Positions 1 through 7,631 of a DNA stretch of 64,000 nt are shown here, piece after piece; positions within the stretch are counted from its first letter, which is position 1, and every line of letters begins with the position of its first letter. The position numbers and the translations under genes were made by a program. A model generated the notes under the pieces. It was not told the DNA's origin and did not search any database. It saw only the letters and a program-made list of their open reading frames with translations. This DNA comes from an uncultured Modestobacter sp. (GTDB lineage Bacteria > Actinomycetota > Actinomycetes > Mycobacteriales > Geodermatophilaceae), in the NCBI RefSeq assembly GCF_947486615.1, contig NZ_CANKUD010000012.1:1-64000 (forward strand), given 5' to 3'.

Positions 1-90
1 GCGCCTGGGCCCGTCGCGCCTGGGCCCGTCGCGCCTGGGCCCGTCGCGCCTGGGCCCGTCGCGCCTGGGCCCGTCGCGCCTGGGCCCGTC
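1..90. repeat. 15-bp tandem repeat, six perfect copies
   Basis: Six identical head-to-tail copies of GCGCCTGGGCCCGTC run from the first base of the window to base 90, where the pattern breaks at GCCACC. The array may extend further to the left outside the window. Each unit contains the palindrome TGGGCCCG-like core GGGCCC. It lies 45 bp upstream of the acyl-CoA dehydrogenase start, so it could be the 3' end of an upstream gene encoding a pentapeptide repeat, or an intergenic array; the window edge prevents a decision. Confidence 0.95.
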
Positions 91-134
91 GCCACCTCAG
101 CCGACCGGTGGCCCCCGTCTCGTACGGTGCGGGC

Positions 135-1775
135 ATGAGCGTCACGCACGAGGTGACCAACCAGGTGCCCCCGCTGGTCGGCCACGACCCGATCACCGGC
201 GACACCGCGCTGGCCGAGGCGTGCCGGCGGCACGCGGACCAGGCGGCGCTGGACTCCCTGGCCGGCCTCGGTGCGCTGGCCGGCAGCGAGCAGGCGCTGG
301 AGTGGGCCCGGCTGGCGAACGAGCACCCGCCCCGGCTGCGCACCCATGACCGGTACGGCCACCGGGTCGACGAGGTGGAGTTCCACCCCGCCTGGCACGA
401 GCTGATGGGCGCCGCGGTCGGGCACGGCCTGGCCGGTGCGCCGTGGGCCGAGCAGGCGGCGGGGGACCGCCATGCGCACGTCCGCCGGGCGGTGGGCTAC
501 CTGGGCTGGACCCAGGTGGAGGCCGGTCACGGCTGCCCGGTGACGATGACCTACGCCGCCGTCCCGGCCCTGCGTGCGGCCCCCGACCTGGCTGCCGCGC
601 TGGAGCCCGGGCTGACCAGCCGCAGCTACCAGTTCGGGCTGGCCGACCCGCAGAGCAAGCGCGGACTGGTCGCCGGCATGGGGATGACGGAGAAGCAGGG
701 CGGCTCCGACGTGCGGGCCAACACCACGCGGGCCCTCCCCGCCGGGGACGGCAGCTGGTCGCTGACCGGGCACAAGTGGTTCACCTCGGCGCCGATGAGC
801 GACCTGTTCCTGGTGCTCGCGCAGACCGCAGAGGGGCTGAGCTGCTTCCTGGTGCCGCGGGTGCTGCCGGGCGGGGAGCGCAACGTCTTCCGGCTGCAGC
901 GGCTCAAGGACAAGCTCGGCGACCGGTCGAACGCCTCGAGCGAGGTCGAGTTCGACGGGACGACGGGCTGGCTGGTCGGCGACCCCGGGCGCGGGGTGCC
1001 GGCGATCATCGAGATGGTGGCGACCACCCGGCTGGACTGCGTGCTGGGGTCGGCCGCCACCGTGCGCGCGGCGCTGACCCAGGCGGTGCACCACGCCCGG
1101 AACCGGTCGGCCTTCGGGGCCCGGCTGGCCGACCAGCCGCTGATGCAGAACGTGCTCGCCGACCTGGCGCTGGAGAGCGAGGCGGCGACCGCGCTGGCGG
1201 TCCGGCTGGCCGCCGCCCAGGACGCCGGCGAGCGCGACCTCCTGCGGCTGGCCGGCGCGGTGGCGAAGTTCTGGGTCTGCAAGCGCACCCCGACCGCGGT
1301 CGCCGAGGCGCTGGAGGTGCTGGGTGGGAACGGCTACGTCGAGGAGTCCGGGATGCCGCGGCTCTACCGGCAGGCCCCGCTCAACTCGATCTGGGAGGGG
1401 TCGGGCAACGTGATCGCCCTGGACGTGCTGCGCGCCCTGGGCACCGGCTCGCCCGCGCTGGCCGCGGTGCGCGCGGAGCTGGAGCTGGCCCGCGGCGCCG
1501 ACCCGCGGTACGACGCGGCGCTGGCCGGGCTGGCCGCCGAGCTCGCCGACCCCGACCATTTGCCGCTGCGCGCCCGCCGGGTCGCCGGCCGGCTCGCGCT
1601 CTGCCTGCAGGCCGGACTGCTGCTGCGGCACGCCCCGGCCGCCGTCGCCGATGCCTTCTGTGCCACCCGGCTGGCCGGCGACTGGGGCGGGGTGCTGGGC
1701 ACCCTGCCACCCGGTGTGCCGGTGCGGCAGCTGGTCGACCGGGCCGCGGTCGAGCCTGCCGGGGCCCGCTCGTGA
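135..1775 (+). CDS. AidB-like acyl-CoA dehydrogenase
   Basis: A 546-residue flavoprotein of the acyl-CoA dehydrogenase family. The motif MTEKQGGSDV at about residues 184-193 and IWEGSGNV at about 418-425, whose Glu sits at the usual catalytic-base position, are closest to the AidB/isovaleryl-CoA-dehydrogenase-like branch; E. coli AidB is 541 residues. AidB binds FAD and DNA and belongs to the adaptive response to alkylation, but many actinobacterial members are plain acyl-CoA dehydrogenases of unknown substrate. I chose ATG 135 over GTG 108 because the protein begins MSVTHEVTNQVPPL there and the nine preceding codons look non-conserved. It is followed after 104 bp by the NYN gene on the same strand. 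Function beyond family is inference. Confidence 0.88.
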   Translation: MSVTHEVTNQVPPLVGHDPITGDTALAEACRRHADQAALDSLAGLGALAGSEQALEWARLANEHPPRLRTHDRYGHRVDEVEFHPAWHELMGAAVGHGLAGAPWAEQAAGDRHAHVRRAVGYLGWTQVEAGHGCPVTMTYAAVPALRAAPDLAAALEPGLTSRSYQFGLADPQSKRGLVAGMGMTEKQGGSDVRANTTRALPAGDGSWSLTGHKWFTSAPMSDLFLVLAQTAEGLSCFLVPRVLPGGERNVFRLQRLKDKLGDRSNASSEVEFDGTTGWLVGDPGRGVPAIIEMVATTRLDCVLGSAATVRAALTQAVHHARNRSAFGARLADQPLMQNVLADLALESEAATALAVRLAAAQDAGERDLLRLAGAVAKFWVCKRTPTAVAEALEVLGGNGYVEESGMPRLYRQAPLNSIWEGSGNVIALDVLRALGTGSPALAAVRAELELARGADPRYDAALAGLAAELADPDHLPLRARRVAGRLALCLQAGLLLRHAPAAVADAFCATRLAGDWGGVLGTLPPGVPVRQLVDRAAVEPAGARS

Positions 1776-1879
1776 GCGAGCGACGGCGGCGCCGCGCCAC
1801 CGCCCCGCCGGGGCCGCCGCGGCCGGTCCCGGCGGGTGCGCCGCAGCCGCCGGTGGACGCCGTTCGGCACACTGCCCCT

Positions 1880-2578
1880 GTGACCGATGACCAGGATGGG
1901 GCCCGGGACATGGTGGACGCGACGGCGGACGGCTGGGGCGAGGGTGCCCGGCAGCCCCTGGACCTGCTGGTCTGGGACGCACCCAACATCGACATGACCC
2001 TGTCGAACGTGATCGGGGCGCGCCCCACGGCGGCGTCCCGGCCGCGGTTCGACGCGATCGCCGCCTGGTTCGTCGACGGGGCGGGCGACCGGGGGGCCGC
2101 GCAGCAGCCCGATGTGGAGGCCTGCGTCTTCGCCAACGTGCCGCCGCAGCACGCCACGTCGCTGCAGCGCTGGGTGGAGGCGCTGCGCAGCTTCGGCTAC
2201 GCGGTGTTCGCCCGCCCGAAGCTGCAGCCCGACGACGACATCGACCAGTCGATGCTGGACCACATCAGCGTGCGGGCGCACAGCCACCAGCTGCGCCGGC
2301 TGGTGGTGTTCTCCGGCGACGGCCGCAACTTCGCCGAGCCGCTGGAGGACCTGGCCCGCTCGGGCACCGAGGTCGTCGTCGTCGCCTTCAGCGAGGTCGC
2401 CGGGTACGCGATCAGCTCCGAGCTGCTGCAGTTCATCGACATCGAGGACGTCCCCGGCGCCTTCGTCGAGCCGCTGGACCGGGTGCGCCTGGACGCCCTG
2501 CCTGCGGACGGCGCCTGGCTCAAGCCGACCAAGAGCCTGCGCGACGCCGCCGGCCTCTTCACCTCGCGCCGCAGCTAG
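1880..2578 (+). CDS. NYN-domain protein (putative PIN-like ribonuclease)
   Basis: A 232-residue protein with a NYN (PIN-like nuclease) fold. The N-terminal strand LLVWDAPNIDMTL (about residues 28-40) carries the first acidic metal-binding residues, and VVFSGDGRNFAEPLEDLA (about 142-160) carries the conserved Asp that follows a hydrophobic strand in this superfamily. NYN proteins are metal-dependent RNases; the target here is unknown. GTG 1880 is preferred because it precedes a hydrophilic leader; ATG 1910 is an alternative. No strong ribosome site precedes either start. The gene ends 96 bp before the convergent PRC-barrel gene, with two inverted repeats between them. Confidence 0.8.
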   Translation: MTDDQDGARDMVDATADGWGEGARQPLDLLVWDAPNIDMTLSNVIGARPTAASRPRFDAIAAWFVDGAGDRGAAQQPDVEACVFANVPPQHATSLQRWVEALRSFGYAVFARPKLQPDDDIDQSMLDHISVRAHSHQLRRLVVFSGDGRNFAEPLEDLARSGTEVVVVAFSEVAGYAISSELLQFIDIEDVPGAFVEPLDRVRLDALPADGAWLKPTKSLRDAAGLFTSRRS

Positions 2579-2597
2579 GCCCCGGCCCGCTGACCCG

Positions 2598-2625
2598 CCC
2601 GGCCATGTTGGCCAACATGGCCGGG
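2598..2625. repeat. 28-bp perfect palindrome
   Basis: The half site CCCGGCCATGTTGG is followed directly by its exact reverse complement with no spacer. It lies 20 bp after the NYN stop codon. A loop-less palindrome cannot fold into a good RNA hairpin without breaking central pairs, so a protein-binding site or a dispersed repeat is as likely as a terminator part. Confidence 0.8.
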
Positions 2626-2634
2626 ACGACCGCG

Positions 2635-2665
2635 CCCGCGCCCCCCGTGCAGGTGGGGGCGCGGG
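2635..2665. terminator. hairpin terminator between convergent genes
   Basis: An 11-bp perfect stem, CCCGCGCCCCC paired with GGGGGCGCGGG, encloses a 9-nt loop. It sits between the NYN gene on the plus strand and the PRC-barrel gene on the minus strand. There is no U-tract, which is usual for high-GC actinomycetes, so it could serve both directions. Confidence 0.65.
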
Positions 2666-2674
2666 GGTCCTTCC

Positions 2675-3022
2675 TCAGCGGCGGGCGAGCCGGCGGACGC
2701 CAGGGGTGTAGGGCAGCGAGTAGTGGGCGAACACGTCGGGCTCCTGCTCGACGGTGAGCTCGCCGTCGGTGTCGATCGACGGGGCGTTCTTCGCCAGGTC
2801 CTTCGGAACGGCGACGCGGACGTGGTCGGGGGCCACGGTGGCGTCGGTGAGCGGCACGAAGGTGAGCTTGTGCCGGCCGATGAAGCCGGTGACGACGGCG
2901 GCGAAGAACGGCTGGTCCGTGGTGGTGTCCACGTACACCGACTCCAGGGTGCCGATCTTGCTCCCGTCGGGGTCGATCACGTTCAGGGTGCGCCAGTCAC
3001 GGATGTTCTCGGCCGGGAACAC
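2675..3022 (-). CDS. PRC-barrel domain protein
   Basis: A 115-residue protein beginning MFPAENIRDWRTLNVIDPDG, with the pattern G-x-KIGTLESVYVD typical of the PRC-barrel, a small all-beta fold found in photosynthetic reaction-centre H subunits and in RimM. Stand-alone PRC-barrel proteins are common and mostly uncharacterised in actinomycetes, often stress-linked. The GTG start at 3022 is supported by a GAGGAG ribosome site a few bases upstream. It is soluble, with no signal peptide or membrane segment. It is convergent with the NYN gene and divergent from the small ATPase gene at 3157, leaving about 130 bp for two promoters. Confidence 0.85.
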   Translation of the reverse strand: MFPAENIRDWRTLNVIDPDGSKIGTLESVYVDTTTDQPFFAAVVTGFIGRHKLTFVPLTDATVAPDHVRVAVPKDLAKNAPSIDTDGELTVEQEPDVFAHYSLPYTPGVRRLARR

Positions 3023-3156
3023 GGCTCCTCCTCAGGTCGCGGGCAACTGGTCCTCACTGCCCGCCGCAGCGGTGGTCGAACCCCGACCAGGCCGCTGACC
3101 TGCGGCTCCGAGGTCGCAGCCGGCCGCGCAGACGCAGGGCGCGGGATGATGCCCCG

Positions 3157-3588
3157 ATGGGCGCGGGCGGTCAGGAGCTGGTGGTGATGGTCGGGCTGCA
3201 GGGCTCGGGCAAGTCGACCTTCGTGGCCGAGCACCTGGCCGGCAGCCACGTCGTGGTCAGCAAGGACCACTGGCCGAACGCCCGGCACCGGGAGGCGCGT
3301 CAGCAGCGGGTGGTGGCCGCCCTGCTGGCCGAGGGCGCCAGCGTGGTCGTGGACAACACCTCGCCGTCACCGGCCGAGCGGGCACCGCTGCTCGCGCTGG
3401 CGGCAGCAGCCGGTGTCCCGGTCCGGGCGGTGTTCCTCGACGTCCCGGTGGAGACCTGCCGGGCGCGCAACGGGGCACGCGGGGGTCGCGCCCGGGTCCC
3501 ACTGGTCGGGCTCTACAGCGCCGCGGGCCGGCTGGTCCCCCCGACGACGGAGGAGGGCTTCACCGAGGTGACCGTCGTGTGCAGCTGA
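3157..3588 (+). CDS. small AAA_33-type P-loop kinase
   Basis: A 143-residue protein with a Walker A motif GLQGSGKST at about residues 13-21, followed by VVSKDHW and the Walker-B-like strand ASVVVDNTSPSPAERAP. This is the layout of small polynucleotide-kinase-like or zeta-toxin-like P-loop kinases (AAA_33), where a nucleotide-metabolite or RNA end is often the substrate. The lid arginines in VETCRARNGARGG are visible. The ATG at 3157 follows GATGATGCCCCG, which could be a weak leaderless promoter, with no clear ribosome site. The gene is convergent with the RsbW-like gene at 3605, only 16 bp away. No antitoxin partner is visible next to it. Confidence 0.78.
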   Translation: MGAGGQELVVMVGLQGSGKSTFVAEHLAGSHVVVSKDHWPNARHREARQQRVVAALLAEGASVVVDNTSPSPAERAPLLALAAAAGVPVRAVFLDVPVETCRARNGARGGRARVPLVGLYSAAGRLVPPTTEEGFTEVTVVCS

Positions 3589-3604
3589 GCGGCCGGGCGA
3601 TGGG

Positions 3605-4087
3605 TCAGGCGGCCGGGCCGGAGGAGGAGCGTGGCCGGGGCACCGAGGCGCTGGTCAGCCCGGAGGGGAGCCGGGCCCAGACGTGCTTGCGGCCGGGCTC
3701 GCTGGCCCAGCCGTAGTCGACCGAGAGCTGGGCGACCATCGGCAGGCCCATGCCACCGAACGCCGGGTCGCGGTCGACCGCCGGCCGCGGCGGGGAGTCC
3801 GGCGACCCGTCGGTCAGCACGATCAGCCAGCCGCTGGAGACCGCGACGATCATCGCCTGGACTGCACCGCCACCGTGCCGCAATGCGTTGGAGGACAGCT
3901 CCTCGAACACCAGCAGCAGGCCCTCGCGGGCGTCCTCGGTCGAGCGGGCGGTCAGGGAGGGGTGGGCCAGGCGGGCGCGCAGGTCCATCCGGACCCGCGA
4001 CGCGTCATGCACCGTGGGCAGCTCCCAGCGCCACACGTCACCGTCCTCGGAAGGGATCGGTGACGAGGGCCAGACCAGTGCACTCAC
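3605..4087 (-). CDS. RsbW-like anti-sigma factor / HATPase_c_2 serine kinase
   Basis: A 160-residue GHKL-fold ATP-binding protein. The N box reads EELSSNALRHGGG (about residues 66-78), and GGMGLPMV near residue 118 is the G2-type glycine loop. Proteins of this family bind a sigma factor or a STAS antagonist and phosphorylate the latter. The STAS gene lies 98 bp upstream on the same strand, so the two probably form a partner-switching pair. The start WPSSPIPSEDGDVWRWEL resembles the start of the second RsbW-like protein at 16579-17019, indicating paralogy. No sigma factor gene is visible nearby, so the controlled sigma factor is unknown. Confidence 0.85.
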   Translation of the reverse strand: MSALVWPSSPIPSEDGDVWRWELPTVHDASRVRMDLRARLAHPSLTARSTEDAREGLLLVFEELSSNALRHGGGAVQAMIVAVSSGWLIVLTDGSPDSPPRPAVDRDPAFGGMGLPMVAQLSVDYGWASEPGRKHVWARLPSGLTSASVPRPRSSSGPAA

Positions 4088-4185
4088 GCTCAGTCCCCTC
4101 GTCGGCCGGTGTCTCCGCCGGGACCATCGTGGCCGACAGCACGCCGTCCTGCAGCACGGGGGTCCGGTGGCGGGTGCACCGCGGG

Positions 4186-4590
4186 TCAGTGCGGGTCGGC
4201 CCCGGGGGCGTCGGACCCGGTCGGCATGCCCTGCACGTCCAGCCGGTCGAGCAGGCCGGTGAGCTCCAGCGGACCGGTCACGATCCGGCTGGTGGCGACC
4301 ACGCAGACCCGCTTGCCGGCCGCCTCCCGGTGCTGGCTGACCCAGACCAGGGCGGTGACCCCGGCCGAGCCGAAGAACGTGACCCCCGACAGATCGATGG
4401 TGAGCAGCCGCTCGGCCCGGCGGAGGGCCCGCAGCAGCGACTGCTGCAGCAGCGGGTTGCCGGCGGCGTCCAGTTCACCGCGGACGTGCGCGACGACCTG
4501 CCCCGGCTCGCTGCCATCGGTCAGCTCCACCTCGAACGGCGTCTCGTCGGCTGCTGAGCTGACGGTGTTGATGGGTCCTCCTCTGTGCAC
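4186..4590 (-). CDS. STAS-domain anti-anti-sigma factor
   Basis: A single STAS domain of about 134 residues. The segment IDLSGVTFFGSAGVTALV holds the serine normally phosphorylated by an RsbW-type kinase, but the residue before it is Gly where the family usually has Asp. It should act as antagonist of the downstream RsbW-like protein. The start is uncertain. A strong AGGAGG lies at about 4576-4583, just inside the frame, followed by ATC rather than a normal start; GTG 4590 overlaps this site and is the nearest standard in-frame start, while the frame stays open upstream to 4656. The STAS core begins after the doubtful region. Confidence 0.83.
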   Translation of the reverse strand: MHRGGPINTVSSAADETPFEVELTDGSEPGQVVAHVRGELDAAGNPLLQQSLLRALRRAERLLTIDLSGVTFFGSAGVTALVWVSQHREAAGKRVCVVATSRIVTGPLELTGLLDRLDVQGMPTGSDAPGADPH

Positions 4591-4958
4591 AGGGCACGTT
4601 CCCGCCGTGCCCCACGTGGATGCTCTCCCGGGAGCATGGGACCACGGGGCCGGCACAGCTGCCTCTTACCCCGATCGGGGCAGGTCAGCCGGGCCGACCC
4701 CAGATCGGTACGACTGTCACAGCTTCGTCATGTCCCTGCGGTCGCGGCAGCCGCCCCGCCGTGTGATCGTGAACGACGGCCGCACGGCGGTCCCGAGACC
4801 ACCGGGCCCGAGATCCCAGCCCGCGGTGCGGCAGAGCGGCGTGTGCCGATGCCCTGGGCCGCCGGCGCTCGACGTCCGGCGCCGTCCCACAGACGCGATC
4901 GATCGACGACATGACCGTCCGACCCCTGGGCCGGACACGGAGAGGGGTGGGTGGGCAC
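4591..4958. other. gene-free divergent intergenic region
   Basis: About 370 bp separate the STAS gene (minus) from the osmoprotectant operon (plus). It must hold promoters for both. I see the palindrome CTCCCGGGAG near 4625-4640, GGGTAA-like sequence on the minus strand near 4670 that resembles a SigB-type -10 element, and a purine-rich GGAGAGGGG ribosome site just before 4959. No open frame here has convincing codon use. The promoter calls are weak. Confidence 0.5.
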
Positions 4959-5600
4959 ATGTGGGACTACGTACTGGACCGGCGCGGGCAGATCGCCTTC
5001 CAGGCGTTCCAGCACGTCAGCCTGGTCGTGCAGTGCGTGCTGCTGGGCAGCCTGATCGCACTGGCGCTGGCGGTGCTCGTCTACCGGAGCCCGCGGCTGA
5101 CCGGCCTGGCCAACGGTGTGTCGGCGATCGGCCTGACGATCCCGGCGTTCGCGCTGCTGGGCATCCTGCTCGCGCCCTTCGGCTTCGGCATCACCCCCGC
5201 CGTCATCGCGGTGACCTTCTACGCGGCGCTGCCGGTGCTGCGCAACGCCGTGGTGGGGCTGGCCGGTGTCGACCGCTCGCTCATCGAGTCCGCGCGCGGC
5301 ATGGGGATGAGCCGGCTGTCGACCCTGGCGCGGATCGAGATCCCGCTGGCCTGGCCGGTGATCCTGGCCGGCGTCCGGGTCTCCACCCAGATGGTCATGG
5401 GCATCGCGGCCATCGCCGCCTACGTGCTCGGCCCCGGGCTCGGCGGCTTCATCTTCACCGGGCTGTCCCGGCTGGGCGGCGCGAACGCCCTGAACTCCGC
5501 ACTCACCGGGACGATCGCCATCGTCGTCCTGGCCCTCGTCCTCGACCTGCTGCTCCTGCTGCTGGGTCGCCTCACCACCCCCAGGGGGATCCGTGTCTGA
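4959..5600 (+). CDS. osmoprotectant ABC transporter permease (OpuBB/ProW type)
   Basis: A 213-residue membrane permease with about five hydrophobic segments and the binding-protein-dependent permease loop AARGMGMS-like sequence ESARGMGMSRLSTLARIEIP (EAA motif) near residues 109-128. It belongs to the glycine betaine/carnitine/choline importer family. ATG 4959 (MWDYVLDRRGQIAFQAF) is chosen because GGAGAGGGG lies just upstream; the longer frame from 4911 adds a non-conserved leader. Its stop overlaps the ATPase start by 8 nt, and a second permease, 6792-7631, completes a heterodimeric channel. The substrate, a quaternary amine or ergothioneine-like solute, is inferred from family only. Confidence 0.88.
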   Translation: MWDYVLDRRGQIAFQAFQHVSLVVQCVLLGSLIALALAVLVYRSPRLTGLANGVSAIGLTIPAFALLGILLAPFGFGITPAVIAVTFYAALPVLRNAVVGLAGVDRSLIESARGMGMSRLSTLARIEIPLAWPVILAGVRVSTQMVMGIAAIAAYVLGPGLGGFIFTGLSRLGGANALNSALTGTIAIVVLALVLDLLLLLLGRLTTPRGIRV

Positions 5601-6795
5601 CACCCTGAGTTCCGCTGACGCCCACTCCACCGACCCCGCGCCGCAGAGCAGCGAGGGGCGTCGGGTCAGCGGCGTCTCCATCCGCCTCGACGGGGTCACC
5701 AAGCGCTACCCCGGCCAGGACCGGCCCGCCGTGGACGCGGTGTCGCTGGAGATCCCGGCGGGCGAGACGGTGATGTTCGTCGGCCCGTCCGGCTGCGGGA
5801 AGACGACGCTGCTGAAGATGCTCAACCGGCTCATCGAGCCCAGCAGCGGCACCATCCACCTCGGCGACGAGGACGTCACGAAGCAGGACCCCGACCAGCT
5901 GCGCCGCCGGATCGGCTACGTCATCCAGGCCGGTGGGCTGTTCCCGCACATGACGGTCGGCACGAACGTCGGCATGGTGCCGCGCATGCTGGGCTGGGAC
6001 AAGGAGCGGGTCACCGCGCGGATCGACGAGCTGCTGGACCTGGTGGGGCTGGACCCGGAGGTCTACCGGGACCGCTACCCCAAGGAGCTCTCCGGCGGCC
6101 AGCAGCAGCGGGTCGGGGTGGCCCGGGCGCTCGCCGCGGACCCGCCGGTGCTGCTGATGGACGAGCCGTTCGGTGCGGTCGACCCGATCACCCGCCAGCG
6201 CCTGCAGGACGAGCTGCTGCGGATCCAGGAGGAGCTGGGCAAGACGATCGTCTTCGTCACCCACGACTTCGACGAGGCGGTCAAGCTCGGCGACCGGATC
6301 GTGGTGTTCGACGTCGGCGCGCGGGTCGTGCAGTACGACACCCCCGAGGCGATCCTCGCCGAGCCGGCCGAGGAGTACGTCGCGGACTTCATCGGCGCCG
6401 GGGCCACGCTCAAGCAGCTCACCCTCACCCGGGTCAACAGCCTGGAGCTGAAGCCGGTCACCTCCGCCTCGGTCGGCGACGACGCCGCCGAGGCGCTGGC
6501 CCGCGCGCGGGCCGCGGGCGACGAGTACATCGTCGTGCTGGACCGGCGCGGCCGGCCGATCAGCTGGCCGACCACCGCCGAGGTCAGCCGGATGCAGCAG
6601 ATCCCGGCCACCGTCGACGAGAAGCTGCCGGTCGTCGGTCTGGGTTCCACGCTGAACGACGCGCTGGACACCATGCTGGCCGCCAGCCAGGGCGGGGCCG
6701 TGGTGATCGGCCGCCGGGACAGCCTGGCCGGTGTCGTCTCGATCGAGACGATCATGGACGCCATCCAGCGGACGCGGAGCGAGGTGGCCGGATGA
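5593..6795 (+). CDS. osmoprotectant ABC transporter ATP-binding protein
   Basis: A 400-residue ATPase that powers the adjacent permeases. Walker A GPSGCGKTT is at about residues 64-72, the signature LSGGQQQRVG at about 166-175, Walker B LLMDEPFGAVDP at about 185-196 and the switch His in FVTHDFDEA near 222. After residue 280 there is a tail with the pattern of paired CBS modules (IVVLDRRGRPISWP and GAVVIGRRDSLAGVVSIETIMD), as in OpuA/ProV proteins, where CBS domains sense ionic strength or c-di-AMP. The GTG start overlaps the upstream stop. The stop overlaps the next permease start by 4 nt, so translation is coupled. Confidence 0.92.
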   Translation: MSDTLSSADAHSTDPAPQSSEGRRVSGVSIRLDGVTKRYPGQDRPAVDAVSLEIPAGETVMFVGPSGCGKTTLLKMLNRLIEPSSGTIHLGDEDVTKQDPDQLRRRIGYVIQAGGLFPHMTVGTNVGMVPRMLGWDKERVTARIDELLDLVGLDPEVYRDRYPKELSGGQQQRVGVARALAADPPVLLMDEPFGAVDPITRQRLQDELLRIQEELGKTIVFVTHDFDEAVKLGDRIVVFDVGARVVQYDTPEAILAEPAEEYVADFIGAGATLKQLTLTRVNSLELKPVTSASVGDDAAEALARARAAGDEYIVVLDRRGRPISWPTTAEVSRMQQIPATVDEKLPVVGLGSTLNDALDTMLAASQGGAVVIGRRDSLAGVVSIETIMDAIQRTRSEVAG

Positions 6796-7631
6796 CCGCC
6801 GCCACCGGGAGGCCGGACACCGGCGAGCGCCCGGACCCGCTGCGCCGCCCCGAGGCCGAGCAGAGCGCGTCCCGCGACCGGCGGGACGCCGCGTCGCCGG
6901 TGCGCGCCCGCGGCGGCTGGCGGGCGCTGGTCCTCCAGCCGGTGCTGGTGGCGCTGGGCCTGCTCGCCTACGTGGTGTGGCGGTCGACCACCACGCTCAG
7001 CGACACCGAGGCGCGCCAGCTGGGCGCGGCCACCTTGTGGGACAGCGTGCTCCGGCACCTGCAGCTGACCGTCGTCGCGGCGGTGATCGTGCTGCTCATC
7101 GCCATACCGCTCGGCATCGCCCTGACCCGGCCCGCGCTGCGGCGGTTCACCCCGCTGGTGATCGGCCTGGCCAACGTGGGTCAGGCCGCACCTGCGATCG
7201 GTCTGTTCGTGCTGCTGGCCGACTGGCTGGGCTTCGGCTTCGGGACGACGATCGTGGCGCTGGTCGTCTACTCGGCGCTGCCGGTGCTGCGCAACACCAT
7301 GGTCGGGCTGCAGGGCGTGGACGCCCGGCTGGTCGAGGCCGGCCGCGGGATGGGCATGAGCGGCGCCGCGGTGCTGTTCCGCGTCGAGCTGCCGCTGGCC
7401 GTCCCGGTGATGCTCTCCGGGGTGCGGACCGCCCTGGTGCTGCTCGTCGGCACCGCCACCCTGGCCACCTTCATCGCCGGCGGCGGGCTGGGCGTGCTGA
7501 TCAACACCGGCATCACCCTGTCGCTGAACTCGCTGCTGGTCAGCGGTGCGGTGCTGGTCGCCCTGCTCGCCCTGGCCATCGACTGGCTCGGCCGGGTCGT
7601 CGAGCACGTCGCCCGCCCGAAGGGACTCTGA
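6792..7631 (+). CDS. osmoprotectant ABC transporter permease (OpuBD type)
   Basis: A 279-residue permease, second of the operon. A long hydrophilic, charged N terminus (about 40 residues, RRPEAEQSASRDRRDAASP) precedes the first membrane span, followed by about six spans. The EAA-type loop VEAGRGMGMSGAAVLFRVEL (about 181-200) closely matches that of the first permease, so the two are paralogous halves of one channel. ATG 6792 overlaps the ATPase stop (ATGA), and the last base of its stop is the first base of the lipoprotein start. The extra hydrophilic leader is longer than usual for this family. Confidence 0.9.
   Translation: MTAATGRPDTGERPDPLRRPEAEQSASRDRRDAASPVRARGGWRALVLQPVLVALGLLAYVVWRSTTTLSDTEARQLGAATLWDSVLRHLQLTVVAAVIVLLIAIPLGIALTRPALRRFTPLVIGLANVGQAAPAIGLFVLLADWLGFGFGTTIVALVVYSALPVLRNTMVGLQGVDARLVEAGRGMGMSGAAVLFRVELPLAVPVMLSGVRTALVLLVGTATLATFIAGGGLGVLINTGITLSLNSLLVSGAVLVALLALAIDWLGRVVEHVARPKGL

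Noticed and set aside
3023..3156. Possible small gene before the P-loop kinase
   Set aside because: The short frames there have no ribosome site and overlap the divergent promoter space.
4109..5608. A plus-strand open frame spanning the STAS gene and the first osmoprotectant permease
   Set aside because: Codon bias favours the STAS frame on the minus strand and the other plus-strand permease frame; the long frame has no recognisable sequence.
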